Of a stretch of DNA of 64,000 bases, positions 22,725 to 32,009 are shown piece by piece. The position numbers were made by a program, and so were the translations under genes. The DNA lies in the NCBI GenBank assembly GCA_038741495.1, contig JAVYKX010000003.1:1-64000 (forward strand). The letters run 5' to 3'. The notes below the pieces were generated by a model. The model was given only the letters and a program-made list of their open reading frames with translations. It made no database searches and had not been told where the DNA came from. Source of the DNA: Thermofilum sp. (lineage in GTDB: Archaea; Thermoproteota; Thermoprotei; Thermofilales; Thermofilaceae). Numbering within the stretch: position 1 is the stretch's first letter; every line of letters begins with the position of its first letter.

Positions 22725-24232
22725 TGGGTGAAGTACCGTACCTCTGGTTGAGCGTGCTGTTTCCTCTTGCAGCGGCGCTGCTGACTCTGCTGCTACGCCT
22801 CGGTAGGCGCGGGGCAGCGATCCTTAACTCTTCCGCTCTGGGAGCTTCAGCGCTGCTGATCGCCGTATCCTATGCCCTCCACGGAGTGAAGGGCGTCTGG
22901 CTCGACCCTCTCCGCTTCACGGTGGACGGGCTCGGCACCTTCGCGCTCGCTATGGACCCGATGGTGTTCCTCGTTGCCTTCTCCGTAGCCGCGACGACCG
23001 CGGTTGTGGCGCTCTACAGCGAGCCCTACATGCGCCACAGGTTTGAGGAGCTCAAGCATGAAGGTGTCGAGGCGCCGGGCTGGAGAAGCTACTACTTCCT
23101 CTACACGCTCTTCGCGCTAGCGATGCTCGGGACGGTGATGTCCACGAACATTATCGAGTTCTACATCTTCCTCGAGCTCACGCTGATCCCGAGCTTCCTC
23201 CTCATCGCGTTCTACGGCTACGGCGACAGGATACGCATAGCCATAATGTACCTGCTCTGGACCCACGTGGGGGCCTTACTCTTCCTTATCGGAGCGCTCG
23301 CCGTAGGCTTCCAGAAAGGGTTCGACTTCATCTCCGCGAGCGGGAGCTTCCTGAAAGGGCTCGGCGAAGGGGTGGGAGACTACGCTTTCGCGCTGATGCT
23401 GCTCGGTCTCTCGGTGAAGCTCGCCGCCCTAGGAGTCCACATGTGGCTTCCCTACGCTCACGCCGAGGCCCCCACACCCGTCTCGGCGCTGCTTAGCCCC
23501 AACCTCATCGGGCTTGGAGCGGCGATGATGTTCAGGATCGTCTACGTCCTCTTCCCCTCGACCTTCCAGGCCTACAGCCCGCTGCTGATGACGTGGGCGC
23601 TGGCGACGATAATCTACGGCGGCTTTATGGCGCTGAGCCAGACGGACTTCAAGAGGCTCCTAGCCTACAGCAGTATCTCCCAGATGGGCTACCTGCTCCT
23701 CGGCCTCGCTTCAACTTCCGCCTACGGTGTCGCGGGGACGTTCCTGCACTACCTCGTGCACGCGTTCGGGAAGGCTATCCTCTTCGGCGTCGCAGGCATC
23801 CTCATCGCGACCTACCACGGGCTCAGGGACATCGCGAAGATGGGCGGCCTCGCGCAGAAGATGCCTTACTCTGCCTCGCTCGCGCTGTTAGGCTTCATGC
23901 ACATCACCGGCATACCGCCCACAGCGGGGCTCTGGAGCGAGTACCTCATCCTGAGGGGTGCTGTTGAGAAAGCTCTCTCGCTCGGCCAAACGTGGTACGT
24001 AGCCGTAGCCGCAGCCCTGGTGGTCGGCGTCGGACTATCCACGGCTTACGCTTTCCTCACCATGAGGAGGGTCTTCTACGGCCCGCTGCGCGTCGAGAAC
24101 GCGCGCGAGGCTGCAAGGGGCCTCTGGGCGCCGCTAGCAGTGCTGGCCGCTCTGGGGATTCTCTCCTTCATCGCGGCTTCCCCGCTCGTTGACCCGACGG
24201 TGAGAGTCATCGCGGCAGTTCTGGGTGGTTAG
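22724..24232 (+). CDS. nuoM: complex I subunit M (antiporter-like)
   Basis: 502 residues, about 14 helices. Signatures: FYIFLELTLIPSFLLIAFYG (conserved helix-5 glutamate), WLPYAHAEAPTPVSALLS and FKRLLAYSSISQMGYLLLG. It pumps ions in the membrane arm. ATG 22724 overlaps the nuoK stop (TGATG). Confidence 0.9.
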   Translation: MGEVPYLWLSVLFPLAAALLTLLLRLGRRGAAILNSSALGASALLIAVSYALHGVKGVWLDPLRFTVDGLGTFALAMDPMVFLVAFSVAATTAVVALYSEPYMRHRFEELKHEGVEAPGWRSYYFLYTLFALAMLGTVMSTNIIEFYIFLELTLIPSFLLIAFYGYGDRIRIAIMYLLWTHVGALLFLIGALAVGFQKGFDFISASGSFLKGLGEGVGDYAFALMLLGLSVKLAALGVHMWLPYAHAEAPTPVSALLSPNLIGLGAAMMFRIVYVLFPSTFQAYSPLLMTWALATIIYGGFMALSQTDFKRLLAYSSISQMGYLLLGLASTSAYGVAGTFLHYLVHAFGKAILFGVAGILIATYHGLRDIAKMGGLAQKMPYSASLALLGFMHITGIPPTAGLWSEYLILRGAVEKALSLGQTWYVAVAAALVVGVGLSTAYAFLTMRRVFYGPLRVENAREAARGLWAPLAVLAALGILSFIAASPLVDPTVRVIAAVLGG

Positions 24233-24233
24233 C

Positions 24234-26297
24234 TTGGAGGAGCTGCTCATCCTGGCCTGGCTTGCGCCCTACGTGGGAGCGGCGCTGGTGCTGGCGCTCA
24301 GCCGGGCGAGCTGGGGTGCGAAGTCCCTGGTGGCCATACTCTCCATTCTCGTCTCCGCTCTAGCGTCCAGCGCCGGCGCTGCCATGGTGGCCTCCGGGCA
24401 CGAGGTTCACGTGAGCGCTACCTGGATCGAGTCCCTCTCGGTGCGGTTCGGCGTGTTCTTCGACGGGCTCTCCAGCTTAATGGCGCTAGTAGTCTCGTGG
24501 TTGAGCTTCCTCATCGCGGTGTACAGCTACGAGTACATGCGCGGCGAGGGCGGCGAAACCAGGTATTGGTTCTTTTTCACCTTCTTCGTGGGCAGTATGA
24601 TGCTGCTCGTCCTCTCCGACAACCTCCTCGCGATGCTCGTAGGATGGGAGGGGACTGGCTTAGCGAGCTACGCGCTCATCGGGCACTGGTTCTCCGACGA
24701 GGAGGAGAGGTGGGTCGGCGACCCGGAGCGCAGGGCCCTTAAGGTGCCCATGTGGTCTGAGCCGAGCCACTCCGGCCTACGAGCTCTTGTTTTCACGCGC
24801 GTCGGGGACGTGGGGATGATAGTCGGCATCGCCACTCTGCACACCGTGCTCGGGACCACTCTCCTGCAGCAGCTCGCGGACGGAGCGTGGGCTTCAAAGC
24901 TGCTCGCGGCGGGTGTGCTGCCGGCTTTCCTCTGGCTCCTGTTCCTCGGCGCGATGGCTAAGAGCGCTCAGTTCCCGTTCCACGAGTGGCTTGTCACCGC
25001 GATGACTGGCCCCACTTCCGTCAGCGCGCTGATCCACGCTGCGACGATGGTGAAAGCCGGTGTCTACTTCCTCCTCCGCTTCACCCCCTTCCTGGTCGCT
25101 GCGGCAGGCATCGCCGGAGCTGCGGGCGTGATCCACGGATTCCTGGAGGCGCTCGCCCTGCTAGGCTCCTTCACAGCGTTCATGATGGCCACCATGGCCC
25201 TCGTCAGCCGAGAGCTGAAGCTAGTACTCGCGTTCTCCACCGCTAGCCAGCTGGGCTACATGTTCCTCGGAGCCGCCGCGGGCGCGCTCGCCGCGGGCGC
25301 GGTCGGCGGCCTGGCAGCCGGCTTCTCTCACCTGCTCAGCCACGCTGTGTTCAAAGCATCACTGTTCCTCGCCGCGGGCGCGGTAATACATGCCGTTCAC
25401 AGCCGCTTTATCGACGACATGGGGGGCTTAGCCGGCCCCATGCGCCTGACAGCCGCCTCATTCCTGCTTGCCGGGCTGAGCCTCGCTGGCATCCCGCCCT
25501 TCATGGGCTTCTGGACGAAGGACGAGGTTATCCACTACGCTAGCGAAGCAGGGCTCTTAGCGCCAACGCTCCTCGCTGTGGTGACTGCTGCCCTGACCGC
25601 CTGCTACACTGCTAGGGTATTCTCGAGGGTGTTCCTGGGCGCTGCTCACGCGCACGGGCACGAGCCCGGCCTCGCCATGCTCGCTCCCTACTTTTCTCTA
25701 GGCTTCGCCAGCGCTGCGCTCGGCTTAGCGTGGCCCCTCGTATCGCCCCGCCTCGAGGAGGTGCTCCACCACAGCGTCGGCGTCAAGCCAGCGAAGGAGG
25801 CGCACACGCTGGCGGCGATCCCGGGAGCTGTCGAGGCGGCTTTAGTACTAGCGCTCGCCGCCTTCTCCGTAACCCTGTACGCCTACGGCTGGGCCGGCAT
25901 CCACCCCTACCAGCGGGTGAGCAGGAGCAGGATTCTCTCGGGCTTGCACTCCTTCCTCTACGACCGCTGGCTGGTGAACGGCATCTACTACCGGGTAATA
26001 GTCGGCGGCTTTAGGCAGCTATCAACAATCCTCTACCGCTTCTTCGACACAGCCTTCATCGATAGGCTCTACCACTCAGCGATCCCGCGCTTCTTCCAGG
26101 GAGCGGCCGGCTTCGCTTCGAGAGTCTTAGAGTCAGGCTACGACAGCCTCCTGCACAGGCACCTCGTCAACGCCTTCACAGGCCTCTGGAGAGCTTTCAG
26201 GAGCCTCCAGACAGGGAAGGCGCCGCACTACATCGCTCTCATGTGGATTGGAGCCTCCCTTCTCCTCTTAGCTCTAGTCCTGGGGTGGTTTAAGTGA
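24234..26297 (+). CDS. nuoL: complex I subunit L (antiporter-like)
   Basis: About 687 residues, the full NuoL length, including the C-terminal lateral-helix region. Signatures: LAMLVGWEGTGLASYALIGHW, FHEWLVTAMTGPTSVSALI and LVLAFSTASQLGYMFLGA. TTG 24234 has GGTGG five bases upstream; GTG 24225 is the longer alternative. Bases 25011-25060 are nearly identical to 15363-15412 of the hydrogenase NuoL-like gene, so the two genes are related by duplication or conversion. Confidence 0.88.
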   Translation: MEELLILAWLAPYVGAALVLALSRASWGAKSLVAILSILVSALASSAGAAMVASGHEVHVSATWIESLSVRFGVFFDGLSSLMALVVSWLSFLIAVYSYEYMRGEGGETRYWFFFTFFVGSMMLLVLSDNLLAMLVGWEGTGLASYALIGHWFSDEEERWVGDPERRALKVPMWSEPSHSGLRALVFTRVGDVGMIVGIATLHTVLGTTLLQQLADGAWASKLLAAGVLPAFLWLLFLGAMAKSAQFPFHEWLVTAMTGPTSVSALIHAATMVKAGVYFLLRFTPFLVAAAGIAGAAGVIHGFLEALALLGSFTAFMMATMALVSRELKLVLAFSTASQLGYMFLGAAAGALAAGAVGGLAAGFSHLLSHAVFKASLFLAAGAVIHAVHSRFIDDMGGLAGPMRLTAASFLLAGLSLAGIPPFMGFWTKDEVIHYASEAGLLAPTLLAVVTAALTACYTARVFSRVFLGAAHAHGHEPGLAMLAPYFSLGFASAALGLAWPLVSPRLEEVLHHSVGVKPAKEAHTLAAIPGAVEAALVLALAAFSVTLYAYGWAGIHPYQRVSRSRILSGLHSFLYDRWLVNGIYYRVIVGGFRQLSTILYRFFDTAFIDRLYHSAIPRFFQGAAGFASRVLESGYDSLLHRHLVNAFTGLWRAFRSLQTGKAPHYIALMWIGASLLLLALVLGWFK

Positions 26298-27643
26298 GCT
26301 GGTTCCCCGCCCTCGCTATCTCCCTTGCCGCTCCCGCCCTGCTAGCACCTCTGCTCTCCGGCAAGCCCAGGCTCGTGAAAGCTCTCACGCTCCTCGGCGC
26401 AGCCTCCGCGCTCGCAATTCACGCTCTTTCACCAGCTTCCTCGTCGGGAGAGCTGAGCCTGGATAGCTTCTCCTACGCTGTCCTGCTGATCGCCCTCCTC
26501 GACGCTCTGGTAGCTCTCGCAGGCTTCACCGGTCCCGCATCGGAGTACGCGCAGGCAGCCCCCTTCTACAGCATCGCTCTGCTATCAGCGCTGGGCGTGG
26601 CGGGCTTAGCTTACGCTGGAACGCTGCCCGTGCTCCTGGCCTCGTGGGCGCTCTTCTCCGTAGCTTCTTTCGCGCTCTTCGCGTTGGCGAAGGATAAGTT
26701 CTCGGCAGCGGGCGCGGTTAAGTACGGGCTGATGAGTGTCGCTTCCTCATCGTTCCTGCTCCTCGCCCTGTCTGCCGCAACCGCGGCTACAGGTAGCCTC
26801 GCAATCGAGCCGTCCCGGGCTGGCGGGTATCTCCTCCTCGCCTCTCTAGGGCTGCTGCTAGCCGCTGTGGGCTTCAAGGTGGGAGTCTTCCCGTTCCACG
26901 CGTGGCTTCCCGACGCGTACGGGGTCTCGGACCCGCTCCCAGTATCGCTAGTCTCAGCCCTCTCAAAGAGCGCTGCAGTACTCGTGTTCTACAAGCTCTC
27001 GCTAGTGGCGGCGGACACGCTAGGGGACTCTTGGCTGCGCCTTGTGGGGCTCGCCGCGCTGCTCACAATGACTTACGGCAACATCGCAGCCCTGCTTCAG
27101 AGGAGCCTGCAGGGCCTTCTAGCGTACAGCAGCATCGCCCACGCTGGGTACATTCTCGTGGGGGTAGCCGCTCTCTCCCTCCACGGGCAGGCGAAGAGCC
27201 TCGCCGTCGCCGGCCTGCTGCTCCAGCTCCTAGCTTACTCTTTCGGGAAGACAGGGTTATTCCTCGCAGCAAGGCTGCTACGCAGGAGCGGTGCAGCTCC
27301 TGTGAGCCTCGAGGAGGTGAAGGGGCTGGGCGCGGCGGATCCCGGGGCCGCTGCTAGCTCCCTTATCCTGCTGCTGAGCCTCATGGGGATGCCGCCCCTG
27401 GCGGGCTTCTGGGGTAAGCTCTACCTTTTCCTCTCTGTCGTTGAGAGCGCTCCCTGGCTCACTGCAATCGCTTTAATAAACACAGGGATCGGGGCCGCCT
27501 ACTACGCGCGCCTAGTTAAGAGCATGTATTTCGAGAGCGGGAAGCCGGCAACCTTGCCCTATAGGAGCACTCGCGCGGCTTTACTCGCGTGTAGTGCTGT
27601 TAGCGTCGCGGCAGGCTTCCTGCTGCCCTTCGTGCTGCTGTAA
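26294..27643 (+). CDS. nuoN: complex I subunit N (antiporter-like)
   Basis: 449 residues, about 14 helices: VGVFPFHAWLPDAYGVSDPL and LLAYSSIAHAGYILVGVAAL mark the family. GTG 26294 overlaps the nuoL stop and has GGTGG five bases upstream. Last gene of the operon; the next 98 bases hold a short T-run and the promoter for glutamine synthetase. Confidence 0.88.
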   Translation: MSWFPALAISLAAPALLAPLLSGKPRLVKALTLLGAASALAIHALSPASSSGELSLDSFSYAVLLIALLDALVALAGFTGPASEYAQAAPFYSIALLSALGVAGLAYAGTLPVLLASWALFSVASFALFALAKDKFSAAGAVKYGLMSVASSSFLLLALSAATAATGSLAIEPSRAGGYLLLASLGLLLAAVGFKVGVFPFHAWLPDAYGVSDPLPVSLVSALSKSAAVLVFYKLSLVAADTLGDSWLRLVGLAALLTMTYGNIAALLQRSLQGLLAYSSIAHAGYILVGVAALSLHGQAKSLAVAGLLLQLLAYSFGKTGLFLAARLLRRSGAAPVSLEEVKGLGAADPGAAASSLILLLSLMGMPPLAGFWGKLYLFLSVVESAPWLTAIALINTGIGAAYYARLVKSMYFESGKPATLPYRSTRAALLACSAVSVAAGFLLPFVLL

Positions 27644-27741
27644 GCTCTCTAGAAAAGGTTTTTCTGCAGTCCCCAAGGGTGTTGGATTTCTTTCAAGCTA
27701 CTGCGGGAAAAGCTCTTATCACCTCTCCCTCAAAATGAGTC

Positions 27742-29016
27742 ATGCCGCCACGTGCTGAAGAAGAGGAGCCGGAATATCTTACAAGAACTCTCGGGAAGCT
27801 TCAAGTAAAGTTTATCGAAGTTGCTTTCCAGAGCCTAGACGGGGAGACGAGATCCAGGTTCTTCAAGGCTGACAGACTGCCAGACCTTCTGGAGGGTTTC
27901 CGCGTGGACGGCTACTCCGTAGGCTTCAAGCCTGTCGAGGACTCTGACCTGGTGGTGGTGCCCGATCCCCGCTCGCTGAAAGTTTACTGCCTTGACGGCA
28001 GGTGCTTCGGCTTCCTCTCAGGAGACCTCCTCTACGGGGACAAGCCCTTCGCTCACTGCCCCCGCACGCTGCTCCGAGACCTAGCCGCGAAGTTCCCGGG
28101 AGAGGTACTGGTGGGGCTCGAGCTTGAGCTCTACCTGCTAGAGGGAGGGAAGCCTGCTGACAGCCGCGGGTACTGGGCCCCAGACGGCCGAGGGATCAGC
28201 CTACTGCTCGAAGCCGCCGAGTCCGTGAAGAGCGGTGTTGAAATTCGCTCGCTTCACCACGAAGTAGGGCCCGGCCAGTACGAGGTGCTCACACCTCCCT
28301 CTGACCCGCTCACAGCAGCGGATAACGCTGTCTTCCTGAAGCGCCTCATCAAGACAGTTGCCCTCGCGAGAGGCTTCACAGCGACTTTCATGGCTAAACC
28401 CTTCAGCGACCTACCGGGAAGCGGCATGCACGTCCACTTGAGCGCCGCGCCTTGGGGCCGCTCTTTCTTCGAGGACGGCGAGCTGAGGGAAGAAGGCGTG
28501 CACTTCATCGGCGGCTTGCTTCTCCACGCGAGAACCCTCTCGGCGTTCACTAACCAGACCGTGAACTCGTTCAAGCGGCTTGTGCCGGGGATGGAGGCGC
28601 CCGTGTTCCTCACCTGGGGCTTCGGGAACAGGTCCACGCTCGTCAGAATCCCGAGATCGCGCGGGCGGGCTGCCGGCACGGTAGAGTACAGGCTACCGGA
28701 CGCTTCGGGGAACATATACCTGGCCGTCGCCGCGACCTTGCTCGCCGGCCTGCGCGGCTTGGAGGAGCGCGCTGACCCTGGCCCGCCGCTACCGGTTAAC
28801 GCGTACACTTCTGGAGAGCTGGCGCGCGTACCCTCGAGCTTGGGTGAGGCTCTGGAGGAGCTGGGCGCTGCCCGCTCTCTAGGCGTGCTGCCTGAGAGCT
28901 TTCTCGAAGCTTACACTGCGGTAAAGAGAAGAGAGTGGGGCGACTACTTGAAGCTCTGCGGGGGGTCGTGCAGCGGAGTGACACACTGGGAGCTAGAGAA
29001 ATACGTGAGCCGCTGA
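27742..29016 (+). CDS. glnA: glutamine synthetase
   Basis: A 424-residue GlnA-family enzyme (glutamate + NH3 + ATP to glutamine). Metal and substrate residues are recognisable: GLELELYLL (E-x-E), HHEVGPGQYEV, GSGMHVHLS, the NQTVNSFKRLVPGMEAP loop and the C-terminal VEYRLPDASGNIYLA. It is somewhat shorter than the 440-470 residue archaeal norm; the Tyr adenylylation site region is not evident. Some GlnA homologues are gamma-glutamyl-amine ligases, so the call is not certain. Placed beside amino-sugar genes, it could capture ammonia released by amino-sugar deamination (inference). Confidence 0.82.
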   Translation: MPPRAEEEEPEYLTRTLGKLQVKFIEVAFQSLDGETRSRFFKADRLPDLLEGFRVDGYSVGFKPVEDSDLVVVPDPRSLKVYCLDGRCFGFLSGDLLYGDKPFAHCPRTLLRDLAAKFPGEVLVGLELELYLLEGGKPADSRGYWAPDGRGISLLLEAAESVKSGVEIRSLHHEVGPGQYEVLTPPSDPLTAADNAVFLKRLIKTVALARGFTATFMAKPFSDLPGSGMHVHLSAAPWGRSFFEDGELREEGVHFIGGLLLHARTLSAFTNQTVNSFKRLVPGMEAPVFLTWGFGNRSTLVRIPRSRGRAAGTVEYRLPDASGNIYLAVAATLLAGLRGLEERADPGPPLPVNAYTSGELARVPSSLGEALEELGAARSLGVLPESFLEAYTAVKRREWGDYLKLCGGSCSGVTHWELEKYVSR

Positions 29017-29033
29017 GCCTGAGCCCCGCAGAG

Positions 29034-29777
29034 CTACAGGTACTTCACAGCGTCGAAGTACTTTTCCATGTAGCGCCGGTTTGTTTCGTCACCCCCAGGT
29101 ACGTTAGAGCTCATCCAGACTTCCGGCTTCACCCCCCTGCTGAGAAGTATCTCGGCTGCTCTGGCAACCAGCGCTTGCAGGATAAACGCGTTGACGATCG
29201 TGGAGACGGGAGCTATCTTCTGCTCCAGCCCCTCGAGCTTCAAGACTGCATCACCAGCCGGAACCTTGTTATCTATGACGACGTCCGCCAGCTCGTAGAG
29301 CCGCTTCCCGAGCGGGTTAGCCGGCGGGACGCTGCGGCTATACTCCACCGACGTGACCGCGATAACTTTCATCCCCCTTTCTCTCGCTTCCTTAGCCATC
29401 TCCACAGGGACCGCGTTTTTCCCCGAGTTCGACACCACGATCAGAGCCGAGTTCGGGTAGATCCTTAGGGAGTCCAGCAGGACTTTCGCGTAGCCTGGCG
29501 TCCTCTCGAGAAGCGTGCTCTTGACTGCTCCGTTCATCCCGGAGACGCTGAGGTCGAGTATCGGGTAGACGCGGACAAGCCCCCCAGCCCGGTAGAACAT
29601 CTCCATCGCCATCGTCATCGAGTGCCCTGTCCCGAAAACGTAGACGAAGCCGCCTTTCGCGAGGCACTCCGCTACGACCTCTGCAGCTTTCTCAATGTTC
29701 TTCTCCTCTGTGAAAGTTACTCGCTCAAGAAGCCTAGCCACCTCTATGTAGAACCGGCCGATAGCATTATCCTTCAT
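29034..29777 (-). CDS. SIS-domain protein (UPF0309 type), copy 1
   Basis: A 247-residue phosphosugar-binding protein. [38 protein letters not shown] and the C-terminal [18 protein letters not shown] are hallmarks of the UPF0309 family often found in bacterial PTS and amino-sugar operons. The function is not established; an isomerase, deaminase or etherase on a sugar phosphate is likely. It is divergent from HPr. A paralogue at 43608-44360 is clearly alike along its whole length. Confidence 0.82.
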   Translation of the reverse strand: MKDNAIGRFYIEVARLLERVTFTEEKNIEKAAEVVAECLAKGGFVYVFGTGHSMTMAMEMFYRAGGLVRVYPILDLSVSGMNGAVKSTLLERTPGYAKVLLDSLRIYPNSALIVVSNSGKNAVPVEMAKEARERGMKVIAVTSVEYSRSVPPANPLGKRLYELADVVIDNKVPAGDAVLKLEGLEQKIAPVSTIVNAFILQALVARAAEILLSRGVKPEVWMSSNVPGGDETNRRYMEKYFDAVKYL

Positions 29778-29899
29778 ACGCTCCTCTTAGCGGTTGAGAG
29801 TAATAAAGAGTTAGCGTTGCGCGGAAGACTGCGGGCTAAACCTTATTCTTGAGTGTTGTGCCACTACCTTTTTAGGAGAGAGAAGGGGGTGCTGGGTAC

Positions 29900-30172
29900 G
29901 TGAAGTCTCTTCGACTAAAGGTTGCTAACCGCAGCGGCCTTCACGCGAGGCCTGCAGCGATGTTCGTCCAGACGGCGAGGAAGTTTTCCTCAAAGATCCT
30001 CGTGAAGAAAGGCGGGAAAGCCGCCGACTCGAAGAACATTCTCCAGGTTCTCTCTCTAGGGGTGGACATGGGTGACGAGATAGAGCTCGTCGTTGAGGGG
30101 TCTGACGAGGACCAGGCGCTCGAAGAGCTGAGAAAGCTTATCGAGGAGGTTCTCCCAAGCGTCGACAAGTAG
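29900..30172 (+). CDS. ptsH: PTS phosphocarrier HPr
   Basis: A 90-residue HPr. The phosphorylated histidine is His15 in RSGLHARPAAMF. The segment after it, DSKNILQVLSLGVDMGDE, matches the region around regulatory Ser46 of Gram-positive HPr, but that position is Asn46 here, so HPr-kinase control is unlikely. It passes phosphate from enzyme I to the IIA proteins. It is convergent with enzyme I with no bases between the stops. GTG start. Confidence 0.93.
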   Translation: MKSLRLKVANRSGLHARPAAMFVQTARKFSSKILVKKGGKAADSKNILQVLSLGVDMGDEIELVVEGSDEDQALEELRKLIEEVLPSVDK

Positions 30173-31894
30173 CTATTCGAGAACTCTCGCGCCAACGCTC
30201 TCCAGGTACTTTCTGCTCCACGCTCTCACTTCACTTGAGGTAGCTGCGCGCTCCACAAGTTCTCGAACCTGCTCTGAGACTTCCGACATCTTTACGCGCC
30301 TGATAACGTACTTCACTCTGCCGACGAACGCTGGAGCAACGCTGAGCACTTCAACCCCCAAGCCTAGAAGTACAGGCACAGCTAAACCCCTGCTAGCCAT
30401 TTCTCCGCAAACCTCCACCTCCGCTTTACCCTTCACCCGCTCCGCCGCGTAGCGGATGAGGCGGAGGACCGCGGGGTTCATCTCGTCGTAGATACTGCTG
30501 ACTCGAGGGTTCCCCCTATCCGCCGCCAGAACGTACTGGGTCAAATCGTTGGTTCCGAAGCTGATGAAGCTCAGCCCCCCCTTCTCGACGATCTCCCTCG
30601 CCAGCAGAGCCGCAGAGGGGACCTCAACCATCACGCCGAGCTTCGGGAGCCTGTAGGCTGCTCCAAGGCTCTCCAGGCTCTCAGCCTCCTCGGCCACCGC
30701 GCTGGTGAGCTCCTCCACCTCCTCTACGGAAGTAATCATCGGAAACATCAAGCGAATGTCGCCGTGCACTGCCGCGCGCAGCACAGCGCGGATCAGCGGC
30801 TTCAGGAGCCTATCGCGGTGCGCGAGCAGGAGCCTAGCCCCGCGGACGCCGAGCTGAGGGTTAGGCTCGCCCGGAAGCTCGAGGAACCTAACCGGCTTAT
30901 CACCCCCGATGTCCGGTGCTCTGACTGTGAGCGGCCCCCCACCTAGGAGCTCGAGGCCGCGCCGGAATAGCTCGTAGAGCTCGTCCTCGCTGGGCGCTTC
31001 CAGCTTAGCCATGTACGCGAACTCGACTCTAAAGAGGCCTACGCCGCCACAGCCGTACGAAGCTGCAGCGCGCAGGTCTTCCACGCTTCCAGCGTTGCAC
31101 GCAACCCAGACTCTCACGCCGTCCGCGGTGACCGGCTCGAGTAGAGCTTCAGCCGAGTATGCTTTCGCGAGCTCGCGCAGCTCGGCAGCTACCGCCTCGT
31201 AGCGGCTCTTCTCCTCTAGCGGCGGCTCCACGATAAGGTACCCGTTGACCGCGTCCAGTACAGCATCGGCACCGTCTTTGAGGAGCGCGGGATCTACGCT
31301 GCTCGCGATCACGTAGGGTACTCCGCGGAGCCTGGCTAGGATCGAGACGTGCGACGTAGGCCCCCCTGACCGCGTGACTAGCCCGGCGATACCTGCTTCG
31401 CTCGCTTCAAGGAACTCGATAGGGTCCATCTCCTCGGCCACCAGTACGCGCCCGCGGAAGCTTAGCTGAATTGTAGAGCAGCCGCTCAGCACAGCGACGA
31501 GCCTGCGTGCGAGGTCCCTCAAGTCCTGCGCTCTGAGCGCGAAGAGCTCGCCCCCGCTGGCGAGGAGAGAGGAGTACTTTTCGTAAACCTGCTTTACTGC
31601 CCACTCCGCGCAGGTGAGCTCGGAGCGAACCTTCTCCTGAGCCTCCTGGACGAGCGAGTCTAGCATCAGGATCTGGGCTTCAACTATCTCTCGCTCTTCT
31701 CTCGGAAGCATCGAGGAGATCTCCTCCAGCTTTCTCCTGAGCTGAGAGCCAGCTTCAGACAGGCGGAGAACCTCCTGCTCAGCATCCTCTACGCTCCGCC
31801 TCTCCACGGCTTCTAAAGCGCTTTCCCGCCTAAGCACCAGCAGAGGGCCTGACGCGACACCCGGCGAGACCACTACGCCTTTGAATTTCAGCAT
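30173..31894 (-). CDS. ptsI: PTS enzyme I (PEP-protein phosphotransferase)
   Basis: 573 residues from ATG 31894 (TTG 31900 adds two). Domain order is standard: HPr-binding helical domain, the swivelling phosphohistidine domain with RSGGPTSHVSILAR (His182), and the PEP-binding TIM barrel with VCGEMASRG carrying the catalytic cysteine near the C-terminus. It autophosphorylates from PEP and phosphorylates HPr. It is divergent from nagA across a 115-bp region with an 18-bp palindrome, which suggests joint control of PTS energy supply and N-acetylglucosamine breakdown. Phosphoenolpyruvate synthase shares the C-terminal domains, but the N-terminal layout and the HPr gene next door favour enzyme I. 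Confidence 0.92.
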   Translation of the reverse strand: MLKFKGVVVSPGVASGPLLVLRRESALEAVERRSVEDAEQEVLRLSEAGSQLRRKLEEISSMLPREEREIVEAQILMLDSLVQEAQEKVRSELTCAEWAVKQVYEKYSSLLASGGELFALRAQDLRDLARRLVAVLSGCSTIQLSFRGRVLVAEEMDPIEFLEASEAGIAGLVTRSGGPTSHVSILARLRGVPYVIASSVDPALLKDGADAVLDAVNGYLIVEPPLEEKSRYEAVAAELRELAKAYSAEALLEPVTADGVRVWVACNAGSVEDLRAAASYGCGGVGLFRVEFAYMAKLEAPSEDELYELFRRGLELLGGGPLTVRAPDIGGDKPVRFLELPGEPNPQLGVRGARLLLAHRDRLLKPLIRAVLRAAVHGDIRLMFPMITSVEEVEELTSAVAEEAESLESLGAAYRLPKLGVMVEVPSAALLAREIVEKGGLSFISFGTNDLTQYVLAADRGNPRVSSIYDEMNPAVLRLIRYAAERVKGKAEVEVCGEMASRGLAVPVLLGLGVEVLSVAPAFVGRVKYVIRRVKMSEVSEQVRELVERAATSSEVRAWSRKYLESVGARVLE

Positions 31895-31939
31895 GGGCAA
31901 GTGCCCCCAAGGGCTTAGCGCGCGCCGAATATCACTTTT

Positions 31940-31957
31940 TCCGAATACGTATTCGGA
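31940..31957. promoter_or_regulatory. 18-bp perfect palindrome between ptsI and nagA
   Basis: TCCGAATACGTATTCGGA is self-complementary over all 18 bases. It lies about 46 bases from the ptsI start and 53 bases from the nagA start, in the divergent promoter region, with partial matches (GCCGAATATC, ACCGATATC) on either side. This is the form of a dimeric repressor or activator site. The binding protein is unknown. Confidence 0.7.
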
Positions 31958-32009
31958 ATGCGAAACCGATATCTCGAGCTTAGCAGAGGTAAGGACTGGG
32001 TGACCAGCT

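Noticed and set aside
27742-29016. Glutamine synthetase as gamma-glutamylpolyamine ligase
   Set aside because: Cannot be excluded, but the E-x-E, HVH and EYRLPD motifs are all standard and no polyamine genes are nearby.
30173-31894. Enzyme I gene as phosphoenolpyruvate synthase or pyruvate phosphate dikinase
   Set aside because: Length (573), the HPr-binding-type N-terminus and the adjacent HPr gene fit enzyme I; no ATP-grasp domain is present.
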